A DNA stretch of 64,000 nt from Janthinobacterium fluminis (GCF_028595325.1 NZ_JAQQXR010000001.1:1-64000); one strand, 5' to 3'; shown: positions 1 through 12,854, numbered from the stretch's first letter. Notes: generated from the sequence alone by a model not told the origin. Numbers and translations are program-made.

Positions 1-1
1 G

Positions 2-334
2 CCCGCCGAGGCGGCGCCGCCCGCCATCGCGCCGGCCCCGGCCCCGGCCGCCGCCGTGCCGCCGCCGGCTCCCGTTCCCGCCCCGGCCGCCGCCACCAAC
101 AACGCGCTGGTGCTGACGACGACCCAGGATTCCTGGGTCGAGATCCGCCGCAGCGGCGCCGCGCCGCTGATTTCGCGCATCGTCAAGGCCGGCAACACGG
201 AAACCTTCGACATCACCGGGCCGGTGATGCTGGTCGTCGGCAAGCCGGCCGGCGTCGAAGCGAGCCTGCGCGGCGCCAAGCTGGAATTGACGCCGGTGCC
301 GGGCGGCACCACTTCACGTTTGAACATCAAATAA
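2..334 (+). CDS. rodZ: RodZ-like cell-shape protein, C-terminal fragment
   Basis: Only the last 110 codons are in the window; the gene enters from the left edge in frame 2. The fragment begins with a Pro/Ala-rich linker and ends in a compact beta-rich domain containing DSWVEIR and the [12 protein letters not shown] stretch. This is how the periplasmic C-terminal domain (DUF4115) of RodZ-type proteins looks. RodZ proteins combine a cytoplasmic helix-turn-helix domain, one membrane helix and this periplasmic domain, and help position the MreB cytoskeleton. Placement directly before ispG, with one base between stop and start, is the usual order in betaproteobacteria and supports the call. The HTH and membrane segment are outside the window, so the assignment is by domain and context. 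Confidence 0.75.
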   Translation, partial: PAEAAPPAIAPAPAPAAAVPPPAPVPAPAAATNNALVLTTTQDSWVEIRRSGAAPLISRIVKAGNTETFDITGPVMLVVGKPAGVEASLRGAKLELTPVPGGTTSRLNIK

Positions 335-335
335 T

Positions 336-1592
336 ATGTCTTCCTCGAATATCGCTATCGGTTCGGGCCCGTCGGCCCGGCGCGACAGCCGCAGCGTGCT
401 CGTCGCGCACGGCCAGCGCCGCATTTATGTCGGCGGCGGCGCCCCCGTCGTCGTGCAGTCGATGACCAACACCGACACCGCCGACGCCGTCGGCACGGCC
501 ATCCAGATCAAGGAACTGGCGCGCGCCGGCTCCGAGCTGGTGCGCCTGACGGTGGACCGCCCCGAGGCGGCCGCCGCAGTGCCGTATATCCGCGAACAGC
601 TCGACAAGATGGACATCGACGTGCCCCTGGTCGGCGATTTCCACTACAACGGCCACACGCTGCTGAACGACTATCCTGACTGCGCCCGCGCGCTGTCGAA
701 GTACCGCATCAATCCCGGCAACGTCGGCAAGGGCGCCAAGCGCGACAGCCAGTTCGCCCAGATGATCGAGGCCGCCTGCAAGTACGACAAGCCGGTGCGC
801 ATCGGCGTCAACTGGGGCAGCCTGGACCAGGCTTTGCTGGCCCGCATCATGGACGAGAACGCGGCCCGCGCCCAGCCTTGGGCGGCCCAGTCCGTCATGT
901 ACGAGGCGCTGGTGACGTCGGCCATCGAAAACGCCGTCCGCGCCGAGGAGCTGGGCCTGGCCCGCGACAAGATCATCCTGTCGTGCAAGGTGTCCGGCGT
1001 GCAAGACCTGATCGCCGTCTACCGCGAGCTGGGGCGCCGCTGCGACTATCCGCTGCACCTGGGCCTGACCGAGGCCGGCATGGGCAGCAAGGGCATCGTC
1101 GCCTCGACGGCGGCGCTGTCGGTGCTGCTGCAAGAGGGCATAGGCGACACCATCCGCATTTCGCTGACGCCCGAGCCGGGCGGCGACCGTTGCCGGGAAG
1201 TCGTGGTCGGCCAGGAAATCCTCCAGACGATGGGCTTGCGCAAGTTCGCGCCCATGGTCATCGCCTGCCCGGGTTGCGGCCGCACCACCTCGACCACCTT
1301 CCAGGAGCTGGCCGACAACATCCAGACCTATCTGCGCGAGCAGATGCCGGAGTGGAAAAAAGCCTATCCGGGCGTCGAGGCGATGAACGTGGCCGTGATG
1401 GGTTGCATCGTCAACGGCCCCGGCGAGTCGAAGCACGCCAACATCGGCATCAGCCTGCCCGGCACCGGCGAATCGCCGGCCGCGCCGGTGTTCGTCGACG
1501 GCCAGAAAACCGTGACCCTGCGCGGCGAGCGCATCGTCGAGGAATTCCAGGCCATCGTGCTCGATTACGTGCAAAGCCACTACGGCAAATGA
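336..1592 (+). CDS. ispG: 4-hydroxy-3-methylbut-2-enyl diphosphate synthase (IspG/GcpE)
   Basis: IspG reductively converts methylerythritol cyclodiphosphate to HMBPP in the non-mevalonate isoprenoid pathway, using a [4Fe-4S] cluster. The 418-residue product shows the N-terminal TIM-barrel part ([17 protein letters not shown]) and the C-terminal cluster-binding part. The cluster cysteines are visible as ACPGCG (Cys311, Cys314) and GCIVNGPGE (Cys357), with Glu364 in the last motif a known cluster ligand in this family. The ATG lies one base after the rodZ stop, so the two are probably translated from one message. Length matches betaproteobacterial IspG. The reading frame is intact. Confidence 0.97.
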   Translation: MSSSNIAIGSGPSARRDSRSVLVAHGQRRIYVGGGAPVVVQSMTNTDTADAVGTAIQIKELARAGSELVRLTVDRPEAAAAVPYIREQLDKMDIDVPLVGDFHYNGHTLLNDYPDCARALSKYRINPGNVGKGAKRDSQFAQMIEAACKYDKPVRIGVNWGSLDQALLARIMDENAARAQPWAAQSVMYEALVTSAIENAVRAEELGLARDKIILSCKVSGVQDLIAVYRELGRRCDYPLHLGLTEAGMGSKGIVASTAALSVLLQEGIGDTIRISLTPEPGGDRCREVVVGQEILQTMGLRKFAPMVIACPGCGRTTSTTFQELADNIQTYLREQMPEWKKAYPGVEAMNVAVMGCIVNGPGESKHANIGISLPGTGESPAAPVFVDGQKTVTLRGERIVEEFQAIVLDYVQSHYGK

Positions 1593-1648
1593 GTGCGGGC
1601 GCGGCCTGAAGGCGCGCGGTTTGTCCCTTTACAGAATAGAAGAACCTT

Positions 1649-3001
1649 ATGTCAGAAAATAGAAAAGCAGAGAAAATCACCGGCGTCAAAGGCATGAACG
1701 ACGTCTTGCCGGCCGACGCGCCGCTGTGGGACTTGTTCGAGAACACGGCGCAGTCGATCATGCAGAGCTACGGCTTCCAGCAGATCCGCACACCCATCGT
1801 CGAGGAGACGAAGCTGTTCGCGCGCGCCATCGGCGCCGTCACCGACATCGTCGAAAAGGAAATGTACTCGTTCACCGATTCGATGAACGGCGACAACCTG
1901 ACGCTGCGCCCCGAAGGCACGGCCGGCGTCGTGCGCGCCGTGGTCGAGCACAACCTCGTCTACGAAGGCCCGAAGCGCCTGTGGTACAAGGGCCAGATGT
2001 TCCGCCACGAGCGCCCGCAAAAAGGCCGCTACCGCCAGTTCTACCAGTTCGGCGCCGAGGCCGTCGGCTTCACCGGCCCGGACATCGACGCCGAGATGAT
2101 CATGCTGTGCCGCCGCCTGTGGGATGACCTGGGCCTGGAAAACATCCGCCTCGAACTGAATTCGATCGGCGACGCCGCCGAGCGCCTGCGCCACCGCGCC
2201 GACCTGATCGCCTATCTCGAAGGCCACATGGACGTGCTCGACGAAGAGGCCAAGCGCCGCCTGCACAGCAATCCGCTGCGCATCCTCGACACCAAGAACC
2301 CGGCCATGCAGGCGCTGGTCAACGCGGCGCCCAAGCTGCTCGACTACCTGGGCGAGGAATCGCTGGCCCACTTCAACGGCGTGCAGAAGATCCTGAACCA
2401 CAACAACATCCCGTTCACGATCAATCCGCGCCTGGTGCGCGGCCTCGACTATTACAACCGCACCGTGTTCGAGTGGGTCAGCGACGAGCTGGGCGCGCAG
2501 GGCACGGTCTGCGCCGGCGGCCGCTACGACGGCATGGTCGAAATGTTCGGCGGCAAGGCGACGCCGGCCGTCGGTTTCGCCATGGGCATCGAACGCCTGG
2601 TGCTGCTGATGAAGGCGGCCGGCGAGCCGGAACTGCCGGGCCAATGCGACGTCTATATGGTGCACCAGGGCGAGGGCGCGCAACTGCAAGCTTTCGTGCT
2701 GGCCGAAAGGATACGCGATGCCGGCCTCGACGTTGTGCTACATTGCGCAGCTGGCAACGGCGGCGGCAGCTTCAAGACCCAGATGAAGAAGGCCGACGCC
2801 AGTGGCGCCGCCTTCGCCGTCATCCTCGGCGAGGATGAGGTGGAACAGCATGTCGCCAACGTCAAGGCGCTGCGCTCGGCCGATGCGGCTCAGCAGCAGA
2901 GCACGGTGCCCTTCGACGAGGTCGTCGATTTCCTGGTCGACCAGATCGTTGGTTGCCAGGATCCCAGCCACGACCATGGCCACACGCATTTCCACCACTG
3001 A
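1649..3001 (+). CDS. hisS: Histidyl-tRNA synthetase with a histidine-rich C-terminal tail
   Basis: Class II aminoacyl-tRNA synthetase that charges tRNA-His. The catalytic core shows motif 2 (RPEGTAG, then [18 protein letters not shown]), the histidine-binding [13 protein letters not shown] segment and motif 3 (GFAMGIERL, near residue 310). A C-terminal anticodon-binding domain follows ([10 protein letters not shown]). The start is ATG 1649, 56 bases after ispG. The product is 450 residues, slightly long for HisRS. The extra part is a tail of about 15 residues ending [10 protein letters not shown], with six histidines and three acidic or cysteine positions nearby. That tail looks metal-binding and is not part of the catalytic fold. 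It is reported separately as a finding. Confidence 0.97.
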   Translation: MSENRKAEKITGVKGMNDVLPADAPLWDLFENTAQSIMQSYGFQQIRTPIVEETKLFARAIGAVTDIVEKEMYSFTDSMNGDNLTLRPEGTAGVVRAVVEHNLVYEGPKRLWYKGQMFRHERPQKGRYRQFYQFGAEAVGFTGPDIDAEMIMLCRRLWDDLGLENIRLELNSIGDAAERLRHRADLIAYLEGHMDVLDEEAKRRLHSNPLRILDTKNPAMQALVNAAPKLLDYLGEESLAHFNGVQKILNHNNIPFTINPRLVRGLDYYNRTVFEWVSDELGAQGTVCAGGRYDGMVEMFGGKATPAVGFAMGIERLVLLMKAAGEPELPGQCDVYMVHQGEGAQLQAFVLAERIRDAGLDVVLHCAAGNGGGSFKTQMKKADASGAAFAVILGEDEVEQHVANVKALRSADAAQQQSTVPFDEVVDFLVDQIVGCQDPSHDHGHTHFHH

Positions 3002-3061
3002 TGCCGCCGGTGCTTTTTTTGACCCGTTTCTTGAACCATTAACCATTACAACTTCATACTC

Positions 3062-3715
3062 ATGGCATACGATCTCGAAGAACAAGAACAATTAGCGTCC
3101 CTTAAAGCGTGGTGGAATCAGTACGGCAATCTGACGTCGTGGGTGCTGATCGCCGCCATGGCCTCGTATAGCGGCTGGACCGGCTGGAATTACTACCAGC
3201 GCAGCCAGGCCAGCCAGGCTTCGCAGCTGTACGAGGAGCTGCAGGGCGCTGTGCAGGCGAAGGACGCGGCCAAGGTGCAGCGCGCCGCCGCCGACATGCA
3301 GAGCCGCTTCGGCCGCACCGCCTACGCGCCGATGAGCGCGCTGACGGCGGCCAAGAGCGCCTTCGAGGCGGGCGACCTGAAAACGGCCAAAACCCAGTTG
3401 CAATGGGCGGCCGAGCACGGCAACGAGGAATACCAGGCCGTCGCCAAGCTGCGCCTGGCCGGCGTGCTGCTCGACGAAAAAGCCTACGACGAGGCGCTGA
3501 AGGCGCTGGCGGGCGAGCTGCCGGCGCAATTTGCCGGCGCCGTGGCCGACCGCAAGGGCGACATCCTGGCGGCGCAGAACAAGCTGGCCGAGGCGCGCAC
3601 CGCCTACCTGGCCGCGCTGGCCGTGACCGACAAGCGGCAGCCGGCGCGCCAGTTGATCGAGGTGAAACTCGAAGCGGTGGGCGGCAGCGTGCCGGAGCCG
3701 AAAGCGGCGCTCTGA
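3062..3715 (+). CDS. yfgM: YfgM-type periplasmic TPR protein, SecYEG ancillary factor
   Basis: The 217-residue protein has a short cytoplasmic start (MAYDLEEQEQLASLKAWW), one transmembrane helix at about residues 22-42 and a periplasmic helical domain with tetratricopeptide-like repeats. This is the layout of the YfgM family (TPR_21), which in E. coli binds the SecYEG translocon and works with periplasmic chaperones. The position between hisS and bamB is the same as in E. coli and other proteobacteria. The start ATG is 60 bases after hisS. Function here is inferred from family and neighbourhood. Confidence 0.9.
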   Translation: MAYDLEEQEQLASLKAWWNQYGNLTSWVLIAAMASYSGWTGWNYYQRSQASQASQLYEELQGAVQAKDAAKVQRAAADMQSRFGRTAYAPMSALTAAKSAFEAGDLKTAKTQLQWAAEHGNEEYQAVAKLRLAGVLLDEKAYDEALKALAGELPAQFAGAVADRKGDILAAQNKLAEARTAYLAALAVTDKRQPARQLIEVKLEAVGGSVPEPKAAL

Positions 3716-3806
3716 TCCCTTTCTCATGTTGCCCGCGGCCTGGCCGGCGGGCGTCGTGCCCTACGCTGCGGCGGGGCGAGCATCAACAGTAAACAAGGTT
3801 AAACTT

Positions 3807-4952
3807 ATGCGCATTACCGAAAAGCTGCTTGGTCTGGGCCTGCTGGCTCTGGTGGCAGGGTGTTCTTCACTGAATCCGTTTGCATCGAAAGAGACGAAAA
3901 ATCTGCCGGCCAAGCTGGTCGAGGTAAAATCCAGCGTTGCCGTGCGCAGCGCCTGGAAGTATTCGGCCGGCAAGGCCGGCGTGTATGCGTTCACGCCGGC
4001 GCTGGTGAATAACAGCCTGTTCGTGGCCGCCAACGATGGCAGCATCGCCCGCCTGGACGCGGCCAGCGGGCGCGAGCTGTGGCGCGTCAAGGCCGGCACC
4101 GAGCTGACCGCCGGCGTCGGCAGCGACGGCAATGTCGTCGTCGTCGGCGGCGTCAAGGGCACCGTGCTGGCGTTCGACGCCAACGGCAAGCAGTTGTGGA
4201 AGCAGCAGGCGTCGAGCGAGGTGCTGTCGGCGCCCGCCGTCGGCCAGGACGTCGTCGTCGTGCGCAGCGTCGACAACCGCATCGTCGGCTTCGACGCCAA
4301 GACGGGCGAGAAAAAATGGACGGTGCAGCGCAGCACGCCGGCCCTGACCCTGCGCAACGCGCCGGGCATGGTCGTCGGCGGCGCCAACGTGTATGTGGCC
4401 CAGCCGGGCGGCAAATTGCTGGCGTTGACGCTGGCGGCCGGTTTACCGCGCTGGGAAGCGGTGGTCGGCGATCCGCGCGGCGCGACCGAGCTGGAGCGTG
4501 TCACCGACATCGGCGGCACGCCGGTGCTGTTTGACAAAGACATTTGCGCCGTGTCCTACCAGGGCCGGGTCAGCTGCTTCGACGCCGCCACCGGCGTGGC
4601 GCGCTGGAGCAAGGAACAGTCGTCCGACGTCGGCGTCGGCGTCGACCAGCGTTTCGTCTTCACCGCCGACGAAAAGGGCAGCGTCGCCGCGTTCAGCCGC
4701 GAAGGCGGCCAGAGCGCGTGGAAAACCGACGCGCTCGCTTACCGCCGCCTGTCGACCCCGATCTCCTATGGCCGGGCGGTCGCGGTCGGCGATTTTGAAG
4801 GTTACATCCACTTCCTGTCACGGGAAGATGGCGCATTAATAGGTCGCGTCAGCACCGACGGCAGCCCGGTCACATCGGTTCCCGTCCTCGCCGGCACGAA
4901 TTTGATTTTTCAAACCCAATCAGGGACAGTGACCGCTCTCGCGGTCGAGTAA
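3807..4952 (+). CDS. bamB: Outer-membrane assembly lipoprotein BamB
   Basis: BamB is a beta-propeller lipoprotein of the BAM complex that inserts beta-barrel proteins into the outer membrane. From ATG 3807 the product is 381 residues and starts with a lipoprotein signal whose lipobox is LVAGC, placing the lipidated cysteine at about residue 20. The rest is a chain of PQQ-like WD-type repeats (repeated [32 protein letters not shown]). An upstream in-frame start at 3726 would bury the signal peptide, so 3807 was chosen. It lies between yfgM and der, with four bases to der, which is the conserved arrangement. Confidence 0.95.
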   Translation: MRITEKLLGLGLLALVAGCSSLNPFASKETKNLPAKLVEVKSSVAVRSAWKYSAGKAGVYAFTPALVNNSLFVAANDGSIARLDAASGRELWRVKAGTELTAGVGSDGNVVVVGGVKGTVLAFDANGKQLWKQQASSEVLSAPAVGQDVVVVRSVDNRIVGFDAKTGEKKWTVQRSTPALTLRNAPGMVVGGANVYVAQPGGKLLALTLAAGLPRWEAVVGDPRGATELERVTDIGGTPVLFDKDICAVSYQGRVSCFDAATGVARWSKEQSSDVGVGVDQRFVFTADEKGSVAAFSREGGQSAWKTDALAYRRLSTPISYGRAVAVGDFEGYIHFLSREDGALIGRVSTDGSPVTSVPVLAGTNLIFQTQSGTVTALAVE

Positions 4953-4956
4953 TACA

Positions 4957-6300
4957 ATGAAGCCGGTAATTGCACTAGTAGGTCGACCCAATGTTGGGAA
5001 ATCGACTTTATTCAATCGTCTCACCCGCTCGCGCGATGCGCTGGTGGCCGACCTGCCTGGGTTGACGCGCGATCGTCACTATGGTGAAGGCCGGGTAGGC
5101 GAACGTCCCTTCCTGGTCATCGACACGGGCGGTTTCGAGCCCGTCGCCAAGGAAGGCATCATGCACCAGATGGCGCTGCAGACCAAGCAGGCCGTGGCCG
5201 AGGCCGACGTCGTCGTCTTCATCGTCGACGGCCGCCAGGGTTTGACGCCGCACGACAAGACCATCACCGACTTCCTGCGCAAGAGCGGCCGGCCGGTGAT
5301 TCTCGTCGTCAACAAGAGCGAGGGCATGCGCTACACGGCCGTCGTCTCCGAGTTCTATGAGCTGGGCATGGGCGATCCGATCGCCATCTCCTCGGCCCAC
5401 GGCGACGGCGTCAACGACCTCGTCGAGGAGGCCCTGAACACGGCCTTCGCCCAGCGTCCGCCGGAAGCCGAGGAGCTCGACCCGGTCGCGCGCGGCATCA
5501 AGATCGCCATCGTCGGCCGGCCGAACGTGGGCAAGTCGACCCTCGTCAACACCCTGCTGGGCGAGGAGCGCGTGATCGCCTTCGACATGCCGGGCACGAC
5601 CCGCGACTCGATCGAGATCCCCTTCGAGCGCGACGGCCAGCAGTACACGCTGATCGACACGGCCGGCATCCGCCGCCGCGGCAAGGTCTTCGAGGCCATC
5701 GAGAAATTCTCGGTCGTCAAGACGCTGCAGTCGATTTCCGAGGCGAACGTCGTCGTGCTGCTGCTCGACGCCCAGCAAGACATTTCCGAGCAAGACGCGC
5801 ACATCGCCGGCTTCGTGCTGGAAACGGGGCGCGCGCTGGTGGTGGCCGTCAACAAATGGGACGGCTTGCAGTCGGACCAGCGCGACGAGATCAAGATCGA
5901 CATCGACCGCAAGCTCGACTTCCTGTCCTTCGCCAAGACGCATTTCATCTCGGCGCTGAAGGGCTCCGGCATCGGTCCGCTGATGAAGTCGCTGAACGCG
6001 GCCTACGCGGCCGCCATGAGCGACCTGTCGACGCCGAAGCTGACCCGGGCGCTGATCGAGGCCGTCGAGAAGCAGGAGCCGCGGCGCAAGGGCTCGATCC
6101 GGCCGAAACTGCGCTACGCCCACCAGGGCGGCATGAACCCACCGATCATCGTTATCCACGGCAACGCCCTGGACGCCGTCGGCGATCCCTACAAGCGTTA
6201 TCTGGAAAAACATTTCCGCGACACCTTCTCGCTGGTCGGCACGCCGCTGCGCATTGAGCTGCGTACCGGCAAGAACCCGTTTAACAAAACGCAGAAATAG
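4957..6300 (+). CDS. der: Tandem-GTPase ribosome assembly factor Der (EngA)
   Basis: Der is an essential GTPase that helps mature the 50S ribosomal subunit. The 447-residue protein carries two complete G domains, each with a P-loop GRPNVGKS (residues about 8-15 and 187-194), a DTAG/DTGG switch motif and NKxD/NKSE specificity motifs. A C-terminal KH-like domain follows ([17 protein letters not shown] region). Start ATG is four bases after the bamB stop, implying co-transcription. Nothing is truncated and the size is normal for the family. Confidence 0.97.
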   Translation: MKPVIALVGRPNVGKSTLFNRLTRSRDALVADLPGLTRDRHYGEGRVGERPFLVIDTGGFEPVAKEGIMHQMALQTKQAVAEADVVVFIVDGRQGLTPHDKTITDFLRKSGRPVILVVNKSEGMRYTAVVSEFYELGMGDPIAISSAHGDGVNDLVEEALNTAFAQRPPEAEELDPVARGIKIAIVGRPNVGKSTLVNTLLGEERVIAFDMPGTTRDSIEIPFERDGQQYTLIDTAGIRRRGKVFEAIEKFSVVKTLQSISEANVVVLLLDAQQDISEQDAHIAGFVLETGRALVVAVNKWDGLQSDQRDEIKIDIDRKLDFLSFAKTHFISALKGSGIGPLMKSLNAAYAAAMSDLSTPKLTRALIEAVEKQEPRRKGSIRPKLRYAHQGGMNPPIIVIHGNALDAVGDPYKRYLEKHFRDTFSLVGTPLRIELRTGKNPFNKTQK

Positions 6301-6350
6301 TCGCCGCCTGTGCGACGGACGGCCCGAAAACAGGTTACAGTAGCCCTTGA

Positions 6351-6377
6351 GCATCATTCTCTTCGTGAGAATGGTGC
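6351..6377 (+). promoter_or_regulatory. Hairpin in the hfq upstream region
   Basis: An 11-bp stem (one G-T wobble) with a TTCGT loop lies about 65 bases before the hfq start. No T-tract follows, so it is unlikely to be a terminator. It lies upstream of the promoter candidate at 6392-6420, so it would be in the hfq leader only if transcription starts further upstream, for example by read-through from der. Its function is not shown by the sequence. Confidence 0.4.
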
Positions 6378-6391
6378 ATAGGCACTTGAAA

Positions 6392-6420
6392 TTGAACGAG
6401 TCGTCTCCAATTCTTAAATA
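6392..6420 (+). promoter_or_regulatory. Possible sigma70 promoter for hfq
   Basis: TTGAAC and TAAATA are separated by 17 bases and end 21 bases before the hfq ATG. The -10 element is a weak match, so this is a candidate only. Having a dedicated promoter would fit the 141-base gap after der. Confidence 0.3.
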
Positions 6421-6441
6421 CAACAACATCACGGAGCTGTT

Positions 6442-6678
6442 ATGAGCAACAAAGGGCAACTGTTACAAGACCCATTCCTCAATGCATTACGCAAAGAGCA
6501 TGTTCCCGTCTCGATCTACCTGGTCAACGGCATCAAACTGCAGGGCCATATCGAATCCTTCGACCAATACGTCGTCTTGCTGCGCAATACGGTCACGCAA
6601 ATGGTGTACAAGCACGCCATCTCGACCGTCGTGCCGGCGCGCGCCGTCAATTTGAATATTGAATCCGAAGCGGAATAA
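6442..6678 (+). CDS. hfq: RNA chaperone Hfq
   Basis: Hfq is a hexameric Sm-like protein that pairs small RNAs with mRNAs. The 78-residue product shows the Sm1 segment ([27 protein letters not shown], residues about 9-35, with the conserved Gln and Phe contacts) and the Sm2 motif YKHAIS starting at residue 56. It lacks the long disordered C-terminal tail seen in enterobacterial Hfq, which is normal for betaproteobacteria. A GGAG ribosome-binding site precedes the ATG. It is followed 42 bases later by hflX, the widespread hfq-hflX arrangement. Confidence 0.98.
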   Translation: MSNKGQLLQDPFLNALRKEHVPVSIYLVNGIKLQGHIESFDQYVVLLRNTVTQMVYKHAISTVVPARAVNLNIESEAE

Positions 6679-6720
6679 GGCCTTGGGCCAGATTTCCCCG
6701 CCAACCTGCCAGAATGCCGT

Positions 6721-7926
6721 ATGCGCGCAGCCCTAGTCGGAGTTGACTTCGGTCAGGGCGACTTTGCCGCCAGCGTCGAGGAATTGATGTTGCTCTCGCG
6801 TTCAGCGGGGGCGGAACCGATCACGACCATCACGGCCAAGCGCTCCAGCCCGGACTCGGCGTATTTCGTCGGCAGCGGCAAGGCCGACGAGATCGGCGCC
6901 GCGGTTGCCGATGACGCGCTTGAAATCGTCATTTTCAACCACGCGCTGTCGCCGGCCCAGCAGCGCAATCTGGAAAAACGCCTGAACGTGCGCGTGCTCG
7001 ACCGCACCAGCCTGATCCTCGACATCTTTGCGCAGCGCGCCAAGAGCCACGAGGGCAAGCTGCAGGTCGAGCTGGCCCAGCTGCAGCATCTGGCCACGCG
7101 CCTGATACGCGGCTGGACCCACCTTGAGCGCCAGAAGGGCGGTATCGGCCTGCGCGGCCCGGGCGAAACCCAGCTTGAAACGGACCGCCGCCTCATCGGC
7201 GAACGTGTCAAGGCGCTGCGCGCCCGCCTGGAAAAGCTGCACAAGCAGCGCGAAACCCAGCGCCGCGCGCGCGGGCGCAGCCATACCTTCTCGGTTTCCC
7301 TGGTCGGCTACACCAACGCCGGCAAGTCGACCCTGTTCAACGCCGTCACCAAGGCCGGCGTGTATGTCGCCGACCAGTTGTTCGCCACGCTGGACACGAC
7401 CTCGCGCCGGGTTTACCTGGGTCAGGAAGTGGGCAATGTGGTGATCTCGGACACGGTCGGCTTCGTGCGCGAGCTGCCGCACCAGCTGGTGGCGGCGTTC
7501 CGCGCCACGCTGGAGGAAACCATCCACGCCGACCTGCTGCTGCACGTCGTCGACGCCGCCTCGCCGGTGCGCATGGAGCAGATCGAGCAGGTTAACCTGG
7601 TATTGAAGGAAATCGGCGCCGACCACATTCCGCAGATTCTCGTGTGGAACAAAATCGACGCGGCCGGCCTCGAACCGAGCGTCGAGCGCGACGAGGAGGG
7701 CCGCTTGCACCGCGTCTTCATCAGCGCGCAGAAGGGCACCGGGCTCGACCTGCTGCGCGAGGCCATCGTCGAATCGGCCAAGGGCGCGCCCGGCGCGGCC
7801 CATCTGTACCAGCACGACGGCGAAGAATTGCAGTACGATGAGCAGGACGACGCCAGTCCGGGCCAGGCCTACGAGGCTGGCCAGGCAGATAGTATTCCAA
7901 CCAACATCCATGCCGGAACACGATAG
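6721..7926 (+). CDS. hflX: Ribosome-splitting GTPase HflX
   Basis: HflX binds the ribosome E site and can split stalled 70S ribosomes in a GTP-dependent way. The 401-residue protein has the glycine-rich N-terminal HflX domain (GSGKADEI, then GPGETQLETDRR near residue 150) and a G domain with P-loop GYTNAGKST (about 196-204), DTVGFV switch and NKID specificity motif. A C-terminal acidic tail follows. It ends two bases before the hflK start, and the order hfq-hflX-hflK-hflC is the classical operon. The start ATG 6721 lacks an obvious Shine-Dalgarno; no better start is visible. Confidence 0.95.
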   Translation: MRAALVGVDFGQGDFAASVEELMLLSRSAGAEPITTITAKRSSPDSAYFVGSGKADEIGAAVADDALEIVIFNHALSPAQQRNLEKRLNVRVLDRTSLILDIFAQRAKSHEGKLQVELAQLQHLATRLIRGWTHLERQKGGIGLRGPGETQLETDRRLIGERVKALRARLEKLHKQRETQRRARGRSHTFSVSLVGYTNAGKSTLFNAVTKAGVYVADQLFATLDTTSRRVYLGQEVGNVVISDTVGFVRELPHQLVAAFRATLEETIHADLLLHVVDAASPVRMEQIEQVNLVLKEIGADHIPQILVWNKIDAAGLEPSVERDEEGRLHRVFISAQKGTGLDLLREAIVESAKGAPGAAHLYQHDGEELQYDEQDDASPGQAYEAGQADSIPTNIHAGTR

Positions 7927-7927
7927 T

Positions 7928-9211
7928 ATGCTTGTCTCCCTAAAGAAAAAAATCGGCTTGAAGCTGTCCCTGAACGACCCCCGCTGGGGCAATCGGAAGG
8001 ACGACGCCAACAAAGCCCAGGAGGGCAAAAAGCCCGGCGAAGGTCCGCCCGACCTGGACCAGCTGTGGCGCGATTTCAACGCCCGCCTGAACGGCTTCTT
8101 CGGCCAGAAAAACCGCCCCGACAACAACGGCGGCGGTGGCATGCGCCCCGACATGAAGGGGGCCGGCATCACCGTCGGCGTGGTCGCCTCGGTGGCGGCG
8201 CTGATCTGGCTCGCCAGCGGCGCCTTCATCGTGCAGGAGGGCCAGACCGGCGTCGTGATGACGTTCGGCAAGTACAGCCATTCGACGCCGGCCGGTTTCA
8301 ACTGGCGCTGGCCGTATCCGTTCCAGACCGACGAAACCGTCAACGTGTCGCAGGTGCGCACCGTGGAAATCGGCTACCGCTCGACCGTCAAGAACAAGCA
8401 GGCCAGGGAATCGCTGATGCTGACCGACGATGAGAACATCATCGACATCCAGTTCGCCGTGCAGTACAAGCTGAAGGACCCGGTGGCGTGGTTGTTCAAC
8501 AACCGTGACCAGGAAGAGACGCTGCGCCAGGTCGCCGAAACGGCGATCCGCGAAATCGTTGGCCGCAGCAAGATGGACTTCGTGCTCTACGAGGGGCGCG
8601 AGAAAGTCGCCTTCGACACCCAGCAACTGATGCAGCAGATCCTCGACCGCTACGCCGTCGGCGCCGTGCTGACCAACGTCACGATGCAGGCTGTGCAGCC
8701 GCCCGAGCAGGTGCAGACGGCCTTCGACGACGCCGTCAAGGCCGGCCAGGACCGCGAACGCCAGAAGAACGAAGGCCAGGCCTACGCCAACCAGGTGGTG
8801 CCGGTGGCGCGCGGTAACGCCTTCCGCCTGCTGCAGGAGGCCGAAGCCTACCGCTCGATGGTCACCGAGAACGCCATCGGTAACGCCTCGCGCTTCCAGC
8901 AAGTGCTGGTCGAGTACCAGAAGGCGCCGGGCGTCACGCGCGACCGCATGTATCTGGAAACGATGCAGCAAATCTTCTCCAGCGCCAGCAAGGTGATGAT
9001 CGACGCGAAAAGCGGCAGCAATCTGCTGTACCTGCCGCTCGACAAGCTGATCGCCCAGAGCGCGGCCCAGGACGCCAGCGCGGCCGCCGCCAAGGCCGCC
9101 GCCGCGCCGACGGCGAGCACGGCGCTGCCGCCGGAACTCATACAAACAGTGGAAGGGTCGCGCCGCGACAGTCGTTCCCGGGAATCGTCGCGTGATCGGG
9201 AGGGTCGCTAA
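7928..9211 (+). CDS. hflK: HflK, FtsH-protease modulator (SPFH/prohibitin family)
   Basis: HflK and HflC form a large membrane complex around the FtsH protease and limit its activity. From ATG 7928 the product is 427 residues: a Gly/Pro-rich cytoplasmic segment beginning MLVSLKKKIGLKLSLNDPRW, one membrane helix at about residues 79-101, then an SPFH domain (VVMTFGKYSHSTPAGFNWRWP) and a coiled-coil region. In-frame starts further upstream overlap hflX and would precede the conserved N-terminus, so 7928 was chosen. Its stop overlaps the hflC start by one base (TAATG), indicating translational coupling. Confidence 0.95.
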   Translation: MLVSLKKKIGLKLSLNDPRWGNRKDDANKAQEGKKPGEGPPDLDQLWRDFNARLNGFFGQKNRPDNNGGGGMRPDMKGAGITVGVVASVAALIWLASGAFIVQEGQTGVVMTFGKYSHSTPAGFNWRWPYPFQTDETVNVSQVRTVEIGYRSTVKNKQARESLMLTDDENIIDIQFAVQYKLKDPVAWLFNNRDQEETLRQVAETAIREIVGRSKMDFVLYEGREKVAFDTQQLMQQILDRYAVGAVLTNVTMQAVQPPEQVQTAFDDAVKAGQDRERQKNEGQAYANQVVPVARGNAFRLLQEAEAYRSMVTENAIGNASRFQQVLVEYQKAPGVTRDRMYLETMQQIFSSASKVMIDAKSGSNLLYLPLDKLIAQSAAQDASAAAAKAAAAPTASTALPPELIQTVEGSRRDSRSRESSRDREGR

Positions 9212-10101
9212 TGAACCGCATCGTAACAGCCTTGGTCGCGGGCTTTATCGCGCTGATGTTGCTGTCCTCGACCGTTTTCGTCGTCGACCAGCGCAAATAC
9301 GCCATCGTCTTCGCCCTGGGCGAGGTCAAGCAGGTGATCAGTCAGCCGGGCCTGCACTTCAAACTGCCGCCGCCGTTCCAGAACGTGCTGTTCCTCGACA
9401 AGCGCATCATGACCATCGAGTCGCCCGAGGCGGACCGCTTCATCACGGCCGAGAAGATGAACATCCTGGTCGACGCCTTCGTCAAATGGCGCATCGTCGA
9501 GCCGAAGCTGTACTTCGTCAGCTTCGGCGGCGATGAAAGCCGGGCCCGCGACCGCATGTCGCAGATCGTCAAGGCCTCGCTGAACGACGAAATCACCAAG
9601 CGCACCGTGCGCGAAGTGATCTCCGGCCAGCGCGGCAAGGTCATGGAAGGCATCCGCACCAAGGTCATCGCCGAATCCAAGCTGATCGGCATCGAAATCA
9701 TCGATGTGCGCCTGAAGCGCGTCGACTACGTCGAGCAGATCAACAATTCCGTGTACGACCGCATGAAGTCGGAGCGTGTGCGGGTGGCCAACGAGCTGCG
9801 CTCGACCGGTTCGGCCGACTCGGAGAAGATCCGCGCCGACGCCGACAAGCAGCGCACCGTGATCCTGGCCGAAGCCTACCGCGAAGCGGAGAAGATCCGC
9901 GGCGAGGGCGACGCCAAGGCTTCGCTGGTGTATTCCGAGGCGTTCGGCAAGAACCCCGAGTTCTACAAGTTCTACCGCAGCCTGGAAGCTTACCGCGCCA
10001 CGTTCAAGAGCCACAGCGACGTCATGGTGGTGGACGCCAACTCGGACTTCTTCAAGTACTTCAAGGGTTCGGGCGGCGCCGCGGCGCCGGCCAAGAAGTA
10101 A
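9211..10101 (+). CDS. hflC: HflC, FtsH-protease modulator (SPFH/prohibitin family)
   Basis: Partner of HflK. The 296-residue product has an N-terminal membrane helix (residues about 6-24), the SPFH domain (FVVDQRKYAIVFALGEVKQV) and a helical C-terminal region ending FFKYFKGSGG. The ATG overlaps the hflK stop by one base, so equal production of the two subunits is likely. A strong terminator follows 35 bases after the stop, closing the hfq-hflX-hflKC transcription unit. Confidence 0.96.
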   Translation: MNRIVTALVAGFIALMLLSSTVFVVDQRKYAIVFALGEVKQVISQPGLHFKLPPPFQNVLFLDKRIMTIESPEADRFITAEKMNILVDAFVKWRIVEPKLYFVSFGGDESRARDRMSQIVKASLNDEITKRTVREVISGQRGKVMEGIRTKVIAESKLIGIEIIDVRLKRVDYVEQINNSVYDRMKSERVRVANELRSTGSADSEKIRADADKQRTVILAEAYREAEKIRGEGDAKASLVYSEAFGKNPEFYKFYRSLEAYRATFKSHSDVMVVDANSDFFKYFKGSGGAAAPAKK

Positions 10102-10135
10102 GCGCCGACGGCCGCGGTTTCACCCGGCCGGCGCG

Positions 10136-10169
10136 TCCGGGCCGCCTCACGGCGGCCCGGATTTTTTTT
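10136..10169 (+). terminator. Intrinsic terminator after hflC
   Basis: A GC-rich 10-bp stem (CCGGGCCGCC / GGCGGCCCGG) with a TCAC loop is followed by eight T residues. It ends the hflX-hflKC unit and separates it from hisZ. Confidence 0.93.
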
Positions 10170-10377
10170 GCCCGCACACTGCCTAAGTGTTTGGTTTTCC
10201 ACGCTTTTCCACCTGTCTAGACAGGAATCCGCGCGGGCTTTTCTGCGCCCCGCGCGCGACTTTCTTCCTGTTGTCCGGCATTTTCGCGTAAAATATCAGG
10301 TTCGGCCTTCTGCCCGGCGTGCGCTTTACCGCCCCGTGGAATGCATTTTTCAACTTTCTTCCGTATCTTGTTCCCTC

Positions 10378-12854
<2,477 letters not shown>

